A DNA stretch of 64,000 bases, from NCBI RefSeq assembly GCF_014610845.1, contig NZ_JABTCG010000001.1, forward strand, positions 62,001-126,000. Direction: 5' to 3'. Positions 55,263-63,970 of the stretch are shown piece by piece. Each line of letters starts with the position of its first letter. Positions within the stretch are counted from its first letter, which is position 1. The translations under genes and the position numbers were made by a program. The notes beneath the pieces were generated by a model. The model saw only the letters and a list, made by a program, of their open reading frames with translations, had not been told where the DNA came from and ran no database searches. This stretch comes from Maribacter arenosus (GTDB taxonomy: Bacteria > Bacteroidota > Bacteroidia > Flavobacteriales > Flavobacteriaceae).

Positions 55263-56267
55263 ATGAAAACAATACATGTTTCTTTTATAATTCCTGTATA
55301 TAACCGCCCCGACGAGGTTAAAGAACTCTTAGATAGTTTTTTGATGCTAGAAGGGGAGAAAGATTTTGAGATTGTTATTGTTGAAGATGGTTCTCAAATT
55401 TCCTCAAAAGAAGTAGTGTCACAGTTCGATAGAACGCTTCACGTTTCTTATTTCAACAAACCAAATTCAGGCCCTGGCGATTCGAGGAATTATGGTATGC
55501 GCCGTGCAAAAGGGAATTATTTTATTATTTTGGATTCAGACTGCATCTTACCTCCCCAGTACCTCACGGAAGTCTTAAAATCTTTAAATGAAAATTTTGT
55601 TCATTGCTTTGGAGGTCCAGATGCCGCACATGCCTCTTTTTCCAACGTTCAGAAAGCTATTAATTACGCGATGACCTCGGTATTGTCTACCGGGGGGATT
55701 CGAGGTGGTACGTCAGCCGTCGACAAATTCCAACCTCGTAGTTTTAATATGGGGATTTCAAAGGAAGCTTTTGAAAAGGTAGGGGGTTATGGCAAAATCC
55801 ATCCTGGGGAAGATCCCGATTTGACCATACGCATTTGGAATAAGGGATATGAAACCAAATTGATACCCAAGGCATTCGTCTATCATAAACGACGGATCGA
55901 TTGGCACAAGTTCTTTATCCAGGTGAATAAGTTTGGTTTGGTACGCCCTATTTTGAACAAATGGCATCCAGAAACCGCGAAAATAACCTATTGGTTCCCT
56001 ACGCTTTTTTGTTTAGGTTTTTTGATTTCCTTAATTTTAATGGTTTTAAACATTTTCATTCCCCTGGGTATCTATTTACTGTATTTTATGCTGGTATTTA
56101 TCGATTCATTGATAAAGAATAGAAATGTATCGGTAGCTTTTCTTTCTATATTTGCCGTATGCGTCCAATTTTTAGGTTATGGCATTGGTTTTCTTAAATC
56201 AACCTTTTGGATTAATTTTAGCAAAAAGAAACCGAAAGAATTGTTTCCAAAACTATTTTTCAACTAG
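55263..56267 (+). CDS. Family 2 glycosyltransferase (membrane-anchored)
   Basis: 334 residues: a GT-A domain, then two hydrophobic helices near the C-terminus (FPTLFCLGFLISLILMVLNIFIPLGIYLLYFML). Visible motifs: FIIPVYNRPDEVKELLDSF, NSGPGDSRNYGMRRAKGNYFIILDSDC (the DxD-like DSDC) and GGYGKIHPGEDPDLTIRIWNKGYE (the ED acid near the acceptor). It probably adds a sugar to a lipid-linked or polysaccharide acceptor; the sugar is unknown. It is 12 bases before the YbbR gene. Confidence 0.9.
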   Translation: MKTIHVSFIIPVYNRPDEVKELLDSFLMLEGEKDFEIVIVEDGSQISSKEVVSQFDRTLHVSYFNKPNSGPGDSRNYGMRRAKGNYFIILDSDCILPPQYLTEVLKSLNENFVHCFGGPDAAHASFSNVQKAINYAMTSVLSTGGIRGGTSAVDKFQPRSFNMGISKEAFEKVGGYGKIHPGEDPDLTIRIWNKGYETKLIPKAFVYHKRRIDWHKFFIQVNKFGLVRPILNKWHPETAKITYWFPTLFCLGFLISLILMVLNIFIPLGIYLLYFMLVFIDSLIKNRNVSVAFLSIFAVCVQFLGYGIGFLKSTFWINFSKKKPKELFPKLFFN

Positions 56268-56279
56268 AATTTACAGAAA

Positions 56280-57233
56280 GTGATTCCAAAAATCAAAAGC
56301 ATTCTTAAAAGACGAAAAGCAAAAATGTTTTTGATGTTCTTGGTATGCTCCAGCTTAATTTGGTTTTTGAACAATCTTTCTGAAACCTACACCAACAACG
56401 CCACCTTCGATTTAAAATTTGAAAACATTCCAGATAGTCTTTTACTCACCAAAACTTCAAAAAAGCAGGTCGATGTAAAAATAGAGGCCACTGGTTTTCA
56501 ATTTTTAGGATTTAATTTCAAGAATAAGGAAGTTAAGCTGGATGTGTCTACTGTTGAGCTTGTAAAAGGCAGGTATTTTATTCCCCAAAGTGTTTATCGA
56601 AAGCAGATAGATAAACAACTGCGATCAATGACTTTAATCGAGATCGATCGGGACACACTGTATTTTGAATTTACACGATTAGGTACCAAAGTTGTGCCTG
56701 TACAATCTAAATTGAACGTTACGCTGTCGCAAAATCATATTTTAGATGGTCCGCTTACTATAGTGCCCAATGAGGTGACCATCAAAGGGCCGATAAGTAT
56801 TTTAGATACCATAGATGGGGTGAATACGGTATCGTTCGATCTACTAGATACTACCTCTGACTTTTCACAAGAGCTGGCATTGTACAAAAATCAGGATTCA
56901 GATAACATCACCTATTCAAAAAATACGGTTATTGTTCACGGTAAGGTAATACGGTTTTCAGAGAAGATGGTCGATGTCCCGATTAAAGTGATCAACCTGC
57001 CTAAACGATATGCCATTAGAACTTTTCCCGATGTAGTTCCAGTGCTTTGCAAAGGTTCCTTGGAAGAGTTAAAAGAGTTGGATAGTACGGGTTTTGAGGT
57101 GGTTGCTGATTATAATTCGATAAAGGACAATGCATCAAAGACCATCAATTTACAATTGCTGAAGAAGCCAGAGAACCTACATAGTGCTGAATTGAGTGAG
57201 AATCAGGTCGAATATATATTGAAAAGCCAATGA
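56280..57233 (+). CDS. YbbR-like domain protein
   Basis: 317 residues with one membrane helix (MFLMFLVCSSLIWFLNNLSETYT, about 16-35) and then a series of YbbR-like beta domains, for example PNEVTIKGPISILDTIDGVNTVSFDLLD. The start is GTG at 56280 (MIPKIKSILKRRKAK), with a basic cytoplasmic tip. YbbR proteins act in cyclic-dinucleotide control elsewhere (CdaR); here the partner DacA gene is not in the window. It overlaps coaE by 4 bases. Confidence 0.85.
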   Translation: MIPKIKSILKRRKAKMFLMFLVCSSLIWFLNNLSETYTNNATFDLKFENIPDSLLLTKTSKKQVDVKIEATGFQFLGFNFKNKEVKLDVSTVELVKGRYFIPQSVYRKQIDKQLRSMTLIEIDRDTLYFEFTRLGTKVVPVQSKLNVTLSQNHILDGPLTIVPNEVTIKGPISILDTIDGVNTVSFDLLDTTSDFSQELALYKNQDSDNITYSKNTVIVHGKVIRFSEKMVDVPIKVINLPKRYAIRTFPDVVPVLCKGSLEELKELDSTGFEVVADYNSIKDNASKTINLQLLKKPENLHSAELSENQVEYILKSQ

Positions 57234-57820
57234 TGATCGTTGCGTTGACAGGTAATATAGGAAGTGGTAAATCCACAGTGGCAAAAATGTTCAAAAAGTT
57301 AAGCGTGCCTGTTTACAATTCGGACAAGGAAGCCAAAAAGTTGATGCAATCCTCCAAGAAGGTGCGAACAGCCATTATGGCCCTTTTAGGGGACGAGGCT
57401 TATGTAGACAAAAAGTTGAACCGTAAGTATATTGCACAAAAGGTATTCGAGAATAAGGAATTATTGGGCCGTTTAAATGGTATTGTGCATCCTGTGGTGC
57501 GAAAGGATTTTCTTAAATGGACCAAAAAACAAAAATCGCCATATGTAATTCAGGAATCAGCCATTATTTTCGAAAACGGACTTCAAGATTTCTATGACAA
57601 GATTGTGTTGATCACTGCGCCTAAGGAAATACGCGTGAAAAGGGTCATGGAACGCGATCAGGTATCCCAACCCGAGATTTTGGCCCGTATGGGAAGCCAA
57701 TGGGACGATGAGCGTAAAAAGGACTTGTCCGACTTTGTAATCGATAATATTTCATTGAAAGAAACAAGGCTAAAAGTACAGGAAGTCCATAAGCATCTAC
57801 TTGATCTTAGCGGGGTTTGA
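57230..57820 (+). CDS. coaE: Dephospho-CoA kinase
   Basis: Last step of CoA synthesis: phosphorylates the 3'-hydroxyl of dephospho-CoA. 196 residues: P-loop GNIGSGKST near position 9-17, VYNSDKEAKKLM, HPVVRKDFLKW and the lid VITAPKEIRVKRVMERD. The ATG could be 57230 or 57233 (ATGATG). The 4-base ATGA overlap with the YbbR gene shows coupling. Confidence 0.95.
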   Translation: MMIVALTGNIGSGKSTVAKMFKKLSVPVYNSDKEAKKLMQSSKKVRTAIMALLGDEAYVDKKLNRKYIAQKVFENKELLGRLNGIVHPVVRKDFLKWTKKQKSPYVIQESAIIFENGLQDFYDKIVLITAPKEIRVKRVMERDQVSQPEILARMGSQWDDERKKDLSDFVIDNISLKETRLKVQEVHKHLLDLSGV

Positions 57821-57826
57821 GCAATT

Positions 57827-57895
57827 TTAACAATTTTGTTAAGGTTAGGTTAAACGTTAAAAAGCTAGTTGTTAAATCTTTAAATTTACGGTTAA
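57827..57895 (+). repeat. Cluster of GTTAA repeats before the histidine kinase gene
   Basis: In 69 bases directly before the kinase ATG, GTTAA occurs at 57838, 57849, 57856, 57871 and 57891, with GTTAG at 57844 and an inverted TTAAC at 57827. TTAAC-AATTTT-GTTAA at 57827-57842 is palindromic. It may be a binding region for the adjacent OmpR-type regulator; spacing is irregular. Confidence 0.4.
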
Positions 57896-59476
57896 ATGAA
57901 TAAGAGGTTATTTGTTCTATTGGTCATTCTGATGAGCCTCTCATTAATAGGGATAATCTTTGTACAGGGATATTGGATAAAAAAATCTGTCGATGACAAA
58001 GAAGACCAATTTTCGAATAGTGTTTCGGAGGTGCTTGACAGGGTTGCCGATAAAATAACTCGAAGGGAACGCAATGATTATTTTGATAGGTATGTCAATA
58101 TCAAAGATAGCATTGGGGATTTAAAGAGTGCACATTTTAAGAACTTCTTTTTTATAGATCAAGATATTAGTTCGGATGAGATACATTATTATTCCCATGG
58201 TATCTTGGAAGAGGAATACAATATTGCATCAACGTTCTTTGACAGTGGTTCTAGTGAGGACACTACGACCATAAAAAATTATACCAGCAGGCGTTTAAAA
58301 GCGACCTATAAGGAGGATATTGGATTTGATGGTCGACAGAGCAAGTTTACCCCCATAGAAAAAATCGAAAAGATAGGGGGCTTGACTTCCATGGAGATTT
58401 CGGCATTCGAGGATATGTTCGGTGAGTTTGCCAAAAGGGTGCCTATACACAACAGGGTATCAAAACAGGAAATTGAATTACTGTTGCAACGTGAATTGGT
58501 CAATCGCAATATCAATACGGATTATGAGTATGGTATTGCTAGCAGAGGTTTACCGACTTCCGTAAAATCAAGAAAATTCAGTTTTCGAAATACAACACCT
58601 TATAAATCCTTGATATTCAAGGATTCCGAAGGAAATTCGGACTATACGTTGTTGATTGCCTTTCCGAAAAAGAAGCGGTTTTTGATACGGTCTATATTGG
58701 GTATGGCGGCGTTATCACTTCTGTTTACACTTGTGATAATCATAGCCTATTCAAGTGCCATTTATCAATTGATACGTCAAAAGCAGATTTCGGAAATCAA
58801 GTCTGATTTTATCAATAATATGACCCATGAATTCAAAACACCGATTGCAACCATTAATCTGGCTGTGGAGGCAATAAAGAACCCTCAGGTGATTGATGAT
58901 AAGGAAAAAGTGATGCGCTATCTTCAAATGATACGCGATGAAAACAAAAGAATGCATGCGCAGGTAGAAAATGTACTTCGTATATCAAAGTTGGAGAAAA
59001 ACCAATTGGATATTAGTAAGGATAGGGTCGATGTTCACGACATAATACATGATGCGATCGCCCACGTTGAATTGATCGTAGGTGATAGGGGAGGGTATAT
59101 AGAAACCCATTTAAAGGCAAATAGGAAAGAGGTGCTGGCCAATGAGATGCATTTTACGAATGTTCTTGTAAATATCTTGGATAATGCCATAAAATATTCG
59201 CCAGAGGTCCCTAAAATCGATATATATACCGAAGAGGTAAAGAATAATATAATAATTGAAATAAAAGATCAAGGAGCGGGAATGAGTAAAGCCGTACTAA
59301 AAAAAGTTTTTGAAAAGTTCTATAGGGAACACACAGGGGACATACACAATGTTAAAGGGCACGGATTAGGTCTGGCCTATGTAAAAAGAATAATAGAAGA
59401 TCATCAAGGTGAAGTTTATGCAGAAAGCGAAAAAGGCAAGGGAAGCTCTTTCTATATTAAACTGCCGTTAATATAA
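57896..59476 (+). CDS. Membrane sensor histidine kinase
   Basis: 526 residues. Membrane helices at about 5-25 and 263-287 enclose a periplasmic domain of about 235 residues with no recognised sensor fold. No HAMP domain is evident. The HisKA phosphoacceptor is H311 in FINNMTHEFKTPIATINLAVEAI; the ATPase domain has an N-box NVLVNILDNAIKYS, G1 DQGAGM, F box FEKFYREHTGD and G2 GHGLGLAYVK. The cognate response regulator follows after 6 bases. The gene is preceded by GTTAA repeats. The signal is unknown. Confidence 0.94.
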   Translation: MNKRLFVLLVILMSLSLIGIIFVQGYWIKKSVDDKEDQFSNSVSEVLDRVADKITRRERNDYFDRYVNIKDSIGDLKSAHFKNFFFIDQDISSDEIHYYSHGILEEEYNIASTFFDSGSSEDTTTIKNYTSRRLKATYKEDIGFDGRQSKFTPIEKIEKIGGLTSMEISAFEDMFGEFAKRVPIHNRVSKQEIELLLQRELVNRNINTDYEYGIASRGLPTSVKSRKFSFRNTTPYKSLIFKDSEGNSDYTLLIAFPKKKRFLIRSILGMAALSLLFTLVIIIAYSSAIYQLIRQKQISEIKSDFINNMTHEFKTPIATINLAVEAIKNPQVIDDKEKVMRYLQMIRDENKRMHAQVENVLRISKLEKNQLDISKDRVDVHDIIHDAIAHVELIVGDRGGYIETHLKANRKEVLANEMHFTNVLVNILDNAIKYSPEVPKIDIYTEEVKNNIIIEIKDQGAGMSKAVLKKVFEKFYREHTGDIHNVKGHGLGLAYVKRIIEDHQGEVYAESEKGKGSSFYIKLPLI

Positions 59477-59482
59477 AAAATT

Positions 59483-60196
59483 ATGGAAACAATAAACAAG
59501 AAAATACTTTTAGTGGAAGATGATCCCAATTTCGGGATTGTATTGAAGGACTATCTGTCAATGAACAATTTTGATGTTACATTGGCTAAGAATGGTATGG
59601 AGGGGTTCGAGAAGTTTAAGAAAGACAATTATGATGTTTGTATTTTGGATGTCATGATGCCTTATAAAGATGGATTCACCCTTGCCCGGGAAATCAGGGA
59701 AAAAAACGAAAATGTCCCCATAATTTTTCTTACGGCAAAAACAATGAAAGAAGATGTTCTTAAGGGCTATAAGGCAGGTGCGGACGATTATTTGAACAAA
59801 CCTTTCGATTCAGAAGTGTTATTGATGAAGCTTAAAGCAATAATTCAAAGAAAAGCTTCCGGCACCTTGGCAGACAGTAAGAAATTTGAATTTCAGATCG
59901 GTGGATTCCACTTGAATTCTAAATTAAGGTTTTTAAAGTATAAGGATGAAGAGGCCATAAAACTTTCACCCAAGGAAAATGAATTGTTACGTCTTTTAGC
60001 ATTGCATGAAAATGATTTAATGCCCAGGGAACTGGCGTTGACCAAAATTTGGAGAGACGATAATTATTTTACTTCAAGAAGTATGGATGTTTATATAGCC
60101 AAGCTGCGTAAATACCTTAAAAGGGATGATACCGTGGAAATATTGAATATTCATGGGGAAGGCTTCAGGTTGGTCGTTAAGACCGAATCGGAATAA
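59483..60196 (+). CDS. OmpR/PhoB-type response regulator
   Basis: 237 residues. The receiver domain (1-125) has acidic D13/D14, phosphoacceptor D56 in ILDVMMPYKDG, T84 in FLTAKT and K107 in ADDYLNKPFD. The C-terminal winged helix (about 140-235) has KLSPKENELLRLLALHEN and SRSMDVYIAKLRKYLKRD with the recognition helix. It is co-transcribed with the kinase 6 bases upstream and probably binds upstream of its own operon; this last point is inference. Confidence 0.95.
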   Translation: METINKKILLVEDDPNFGIVLKDYLSMNNFDVTLAKNGMEGFEKFKKDNYDVCILDVMMPYKDGFTLAREIREKNENVPIIFLTAKTMKEDVLKGYKAGADDYLNKPFDSEVLLMKLKAIIQRKASGTLADSKKFEFQIGGFHLNSKLRFLKYKDEEAIKLSPKENELLRLLALHENDLMPRELALTKIWRDDNYFTSRSMDVYIAKLRKYLKRDDTVEILNIHGEGFRLVVKTESE

Positions 60197-60223
60197 AAAG
60201 ACATTCTGGCTATAGAAAATAAG

Positions 60224-60251
60224 ACCCTGACGGTTTCGTCAGGGTTTTTTT
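60224..60251. terminator. Bidirectional terminator after the two-component operon
   Basis: Stem ACCCTGACG (60224-60232) with CGTCAGGGT (60237-60245), a 4-base loop and a T-run into 60251. It lies between convergent genes and abuts the gluconokinase stop at 60250. Confidence 0.85.
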
Positions 60252-60741
60252 ATACTATTTTTTTCAATATCTCATTTATTATGACTTTGGGGCTGTGATT
60301 TATGGAAACCTCAATGGCGTCTTTTGGTTCTTCCAACGTTTCAAATTGTGATTTCAACAGTTCAATCGGCATATAATGTCCTTTTCGTTCTTGTAATCTC
60401 GCATAAATCTCAGAAAATGAACCTTGTAGGTAAACAAAGACCATCTCATCTTCCAAATTTTTTCGTAAAGCTATTCTGTAGCTTTCTTTTAAAGCAGAGC
60501 ATGCAATTACCGCCCCTGAGGATTTATGTTCAAGGGCAAGATCGTTCAAGGCGTGTAACCAGCCTTCCCTGTCCTTATCATTAAGGGCTCTTCCACTGGC
60601 CATTTTGGTGACATTGGCTTCTGGATGGTAATCATCGCCATCAAAAAAAGGAATACCCAATTCTTCAGCCAATAGCATCCCAATCGTCGACTTGCCACAG
60701 CCTGAAACTCCCATGATGATATAAATATGCTTTTTATTCAT
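60250..60741 (-). CDS. Gluconokinase
   Basis: Phosphorylates D-gluconate to 6-phosphogluconate with ATP. 163 residues, the length of the GntK/IdnK family, with Walker A GVSGCGKST, FDGDDYHPEANVTKMASGRALNDKDREGWL and VIACSALKESYR. No gluconate uptake gene is nearby. The start overlaps the end of miaA by 8 bases, so it is probably the last gene of the minus-strand run. Confidence 0.93.
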   Translation of the reverse strand: MNKKHIYIIMGVSGCGKSTIGMLLAEELGIPFFDGDDYHPEANVTKMASGRALNDKDREGWLHALNDLALEHKSSGAVIACSALKESYRIALRKNLEDEMVFVYLQGSFSEIYARLQERKGHYMPIELLKSQFETLEEPKDAIEVSINHSPKVIINEILKKIV

Positions 60742-61657
60742 TTGTCAAAGTAATTATCATTTTATCGACTTCCTTTATTATTTTTAGAGGGTCATCATCA
60801 ATATCAAACCACATGATGTCTGTATTTTTTTTAAACCAAGTCAATTGTCTTTTTGCGAATCTCCTTGTATTCTTCTTTATTTCTGCAATGGCAAAGTCTA
60901 AGGTCCATTTACCATCGAAATAATTAAAAAGTTCCCTATAGCCAACTGTTTGGAGGGCATTTAATTCCTTATGTGGGTAAACTTTTTGTGCTTCCTCTAA
61001 AAGTCCGTTTGCAATCATATCATCGACCCGTTGATTGATCCTTTCATAGATGATTTCACGATCGGCCGTTAAACCTATGGTAATCGTGTGAAATGGCCTT
61101 TTTATAGTTTTTTTGCTCAAAAACGATGAATAGGGTTTGCCTGTGGACAAGCAGATTTCCAATGCTCGGATCAAACGATGGGGGTTTTCCAAATCCACTT
61201 TGTTATAATAATCCTTGTCCAAATGTTTCAATCGGTCTTGCAGCACATCAATCCCTTTTTTTTCCAAGGTTTTATTCAAATCATCCCGAAAATGGGAGGG
61301 GACATCTGGAAAATCATCCATACCTTTAGTCACGGCATCTACAAAAAGACCACTACCACCAACTAGGATCACTTTATCATGGGTCTCGAATAAATTAGCT
61401 AAGAGTACCATGGCTTCCTTTTCGAAATCCCCAACAGAATAATGATCATAAATACTTTTGTTTTGAATAAAGTGATGGGGGGCGGCATTCAATTCCTCAA
61501 TGCTCGGTACTGCAGTGCCAATATGTAACTCTTTATAAAACTGCCGTGAATCTGCTGAAATAATTTCCGTATCATATTGATTGGCTAGGGTAATGGCCAA
61601 CCTTGTTTTACCGATTGCTGTTGGCCCAACCACAGAAATGAGCATTTTAGATTTCAC
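60734..61657 (-). CDS. miaA: tRNA dimethylallyltransferase
   Basis: Transfers a dimethylallyl group to A37 of tRNAs reading UNN codons. 307 residues: P-loop VVGPTAIGKTRLAITLA, EIISADSRQFYKEL, HYSVGDFEKEAMVLL, VGGSGLFVDAVTKGMDDFP, and ALQTVGYRELFNYFDG in the C-terminal half, all typical. It overlaps the channel gene by 1 base and gntK by 8 bases. With trmD the window has two A/G37 tRNA modification genes. Confidence 0.96.
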   Translation of the reverse strand: MKSKMLISVVGPTAIGKTRLAITLANQYDTEIISADSRQFYKELHIGTAVPSIEELNAAPHHFIQNKSIYDHYSVGDFEKEAMVLLANLFETHDKVILVGGSGLFVDAVTKGMDDFPDVPSHFRDDLNKTLEKKGIDVLQDRLKHLDKDYYNKVDLENPHRLIRALEICLSTGKPYSSFLSKKTIKRPFHTITIGLTADREIIYERINQRVDDMIANGLLEEAQKVYPHKELNALQTVGYRELFNYFDGKWTLDFAIAEIKKNTRRFAKRQLTWFKKNTDIMWFDIDDDPLKIIKEVDKMIITLTNE

Positions 61658-62493
61658 TATTCCTCAGTTAATTTATGACCGCATTTTCTGCAATATTCGG
61701 CATCTAGACGATAAATTTCAGCACTGCAATTGGGACAAGAACGTCCTTTGTCCTGGTGTTTGGTACTTTTCAATGTGGTGGCATATTCTGCGGAGACAAT
61801 TCCTGTGGGTACGGCAATGATTCCGTAACCGATAATCATGATAAAGGTAGCGATAAACTGCCCTAATGGCGTTTCTGGCGAAATATCACCATAACCAACC
61901 GTGGTCAAGGTTACAATAGTCCAATAAATACTATGCGGAATACTATTGAAGCCATGCGTAGGACCTTCAACCAAATACATGATAGTCCCCAATAGAACTG
62001 ATATAATAAGCATAAAAAATATGAAAACAAAGATTTTAGTCTTGCTCGCTATAATAGATCTTGCTAGATTGTGGGATTCGCCAACAAAACGTACGAGTTT
62101 AAGGATCCGGAACACCCTTAACAAGCGAAGTGCCCTAAATGCGGTTAGATATTGTGACTGTAGGAAGAAGAACGTAAGATATTTGGGAATGGTAGAAAGT
62201 AAGTCGATTATCCCGAAAAAACTGAATATGTATTTGCTGGGTTTTTTTATACAGACCAATCTTAAAATGTACTCTATGGTAAAAAGAATGGTTACTACCC
62301 ATTCCGAGATATTGAAGAAATTATGGAATTTATTGTCAAATCTTGGGACACTTTCGAGCATTACAATGATAATACTATATAGAATTACGATCAACAGGAT
62401 AATATCGAACATTTTACCTGTTCGCGTATGAGTCCCATAAATGACTTCATGGAGCACTGCTCGCCAATTCCTATTCTTTTTTTCGGTACTCAA
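61657..62493 (-). CDS. Voltage-sensor potassium channel with C-terminal zinc ribbon
   Basis: A membrane channel subunit of 278 residues with six predicted helices. S4 carries regular arginines at 120, 123, 126 and 129 (FRALRLLRVFRILKLVR), and the pore helix leads to a TVGYGD filter (198-203), a potassium signature. After S6 the tail holds C253-x2-C256 and C268-x2-C271, which looks like a zinc ribbon. Tetramer formation is expected. It lies 3 bases after the nuclease gene and overlaps miaA by 1 base. Confidence 0.93.
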   Translation of the reverse strand: MSTEKKNRNWRAVLHEVIYGTHTRTGKMFDIILLIVILYSIIIVMLESVPRFDNKFHNFFNISEWVVTILFTIEYILRLVCIKKPSKYIFSFFGIIDLLSTIPKYLTFFFLQSQYLTAFRALRLLRVFRILKLVRFVGESHNLARSIIASKTKIFVFIFFMLIISVLLGTIMYLVEGPTHGFNSIPHSIYWTIVTLTTVGYGDISPETPLGQFIATFIMIIGYGIIAVPTGIVSAEYATTLKSTKHQDKGRSCPNCSAEIYRLDAEYCRKCGHKLTEE

Positions 62494-62496
62494 AAC

Positions 62497-63861
62497 TTAG
62501 GTATTAAAATCGATTATTTTTTTAACTCTTTTTTTTCTTAGATAAGAATCGATGATGTGGTTTGTTGTGGCATCGCTGATCATCGGGGTGATAATTGATT
62601 CCAAGATATGAATATTATTGATCTGATGGTTAAGGTCATAATACCCGCATCCCTGAAAAGTCCCTTTTTTTATTAGAATGGCGCTGTATTCCCCAATTTC
62701 ACGCCCTTTATCAATAATCAGCAGGGTCTTATCGACAATGCTGTATTTCTCTAGTACCTTCATTATCCTTTGGTTGTATTCCGATGGGGATACCTTGCCG
62801 ATACAAGCTCCTACGCATTGACCTTGATGATACAGTTCGCACGGTTCCTTGGTAATCTGCATTCCATTCAGTTTGGCACAAAGCTGGAACTCTTCCGTGA
62901 TTCTCTGTACAAAGTTCGATGCCGAAAGATGGCTGTTAAAAGAGGTAACATAATTCCCAACCTTTTTCTGAGGTGCGATCTCAAAGGTTTGGTATCCGTT
63001 GACATTCATATTTAGGTAAAGTGCCTGTAGCCGTTTTTTTCTTGAATTGGGATTATATTTAGGTTTGTTTTTTAGGAGCTCTTCATGCTCTTTCAGTAAG
63101 GCCACCAGCTCACTCCCGGTTTTTTCGAAAGTAATCGATTTAGTTTCTTTTTGAAGCTGTCTGGCTTTGTCACCATTTGAAGTGAAATGTTGGTTTACAC
63201 GCTTTTTAATATCGGTACTTTTACCAAGAAAGAGGATCTCTCCCTTTTTATCGTGCATATAATATACACCTGTTTCAGAAGGCATTTGTTCAACGATATC
63301 CAGTTGTCTTTGGGAAAGTTCCCCATGGGTTTCTTCCCGAACCACTTCCTTGATTATCGTTTTTTGCGTATCCTTGGCCAATAATAATTTAAATAGCTTA
63401 AGCGTAGCTATCGCGTCCCCATTGGCTCTATGACGATCACTCATGGGTATCCCCAAGGATCGCACCAATTTTCCCAAGCTGTACGATTCGGCATCGGGCA
63501 ATAGATTCTTTGAAAGGTCTACGGTACATAAGGTCTTGCGTTCAAAATTATATCCCAAACGCCTAAATTCAGTCCGTAAGATCCTATAGTCGAATTGGGC
63601 ATTATGCGCCACAAGGACAGCATCTTCGGTAATTTCCACAATTCGTTTTGCCACCTCATGAAATTTGGGAGCCGTCCTGAGCATTTTATTATTGATACCT
63701 GTTAAATTGGCAACAAAAGGTTGAATTTCTTTTTCAGGATTTATAAGGCTGATGAACTTATCGACTACCTTGTGCCCATCAAATTTATGGATGGCTATTT
63801 CCGTGATACCCTCTTCGTTGTATTTTCCTCCCGTCGTTTCTATGTCCAGTATCGTATACAT
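62497..63861 (-). CDS. DnaQ-type exonuclease fused to GIY-YIG (UvrC-like) domain
   Basis: 454 residues from the ATG at 63861 (the previous codon, 63864, is also ATG). Residues 1-165 are a DEDD exonuclease: D and E in LDIETTG, D in HNAQFDYRIL, and DRHRANGDAIATL near 145-155. Residues about 195-290 are a GIY-YIG nuclease (TGVYYMHDKKGEILFLGKS), followed by a UvrC-like continuation (LCAKLNGMQITKEPCELYHQGQCVGAC). This combination is known in bacteria (related to UvrC and Cho), with a role in repair inferred. Confidence 0.88.
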   Translation of the reverse strand: MYTILDIETTGGKYNEEGITEIAIHKFDGHKVVDKFISLINPEKEIQPFVANLTGINNKMLRTAPKFHEVAKRIVEITEDAVLVAHNAQFDYRILRTEFRRLGYNFERKTLCTVDLSKNLLPDAESYSLGKLVRSLGIPMSDRHRANGDAIATLKLFKLLLAKDTQKTIIKEVVREETHGELSQRQLDIVEQMPSETGVYYMHDKKGEILFLGKSTDIKKRVNQHFTSNGDKARQLQKETKSITFEKTGSELVALLKEHEELLKNKPKYNPNSRKKRLQALYLNMNVNGYQTFEIAPQKKVGNYVTSFNSHLSASNFVQRITEEFQLCAKLNGMQITKEPCELYHQGQCVGACIGKVSPSEYNQRIMKVLEKYSIVDKTLLIIDKGREIGEYSAILIKKGTFQGCGYYDLNHQINNIHILESIITPMISDATTNHIIDSYLRKKRVKKIIDFNT

Positions 63862-63970
63862 CAATCGCCTACACTCTTTTTTATTTATGAACTTGTTTAA
63901 ACTTTTTCAATTGGCTAAAAATTGATCCTTAATATTCCTTTTTTTACTTACTTTCCGTAGACCTACTTCA

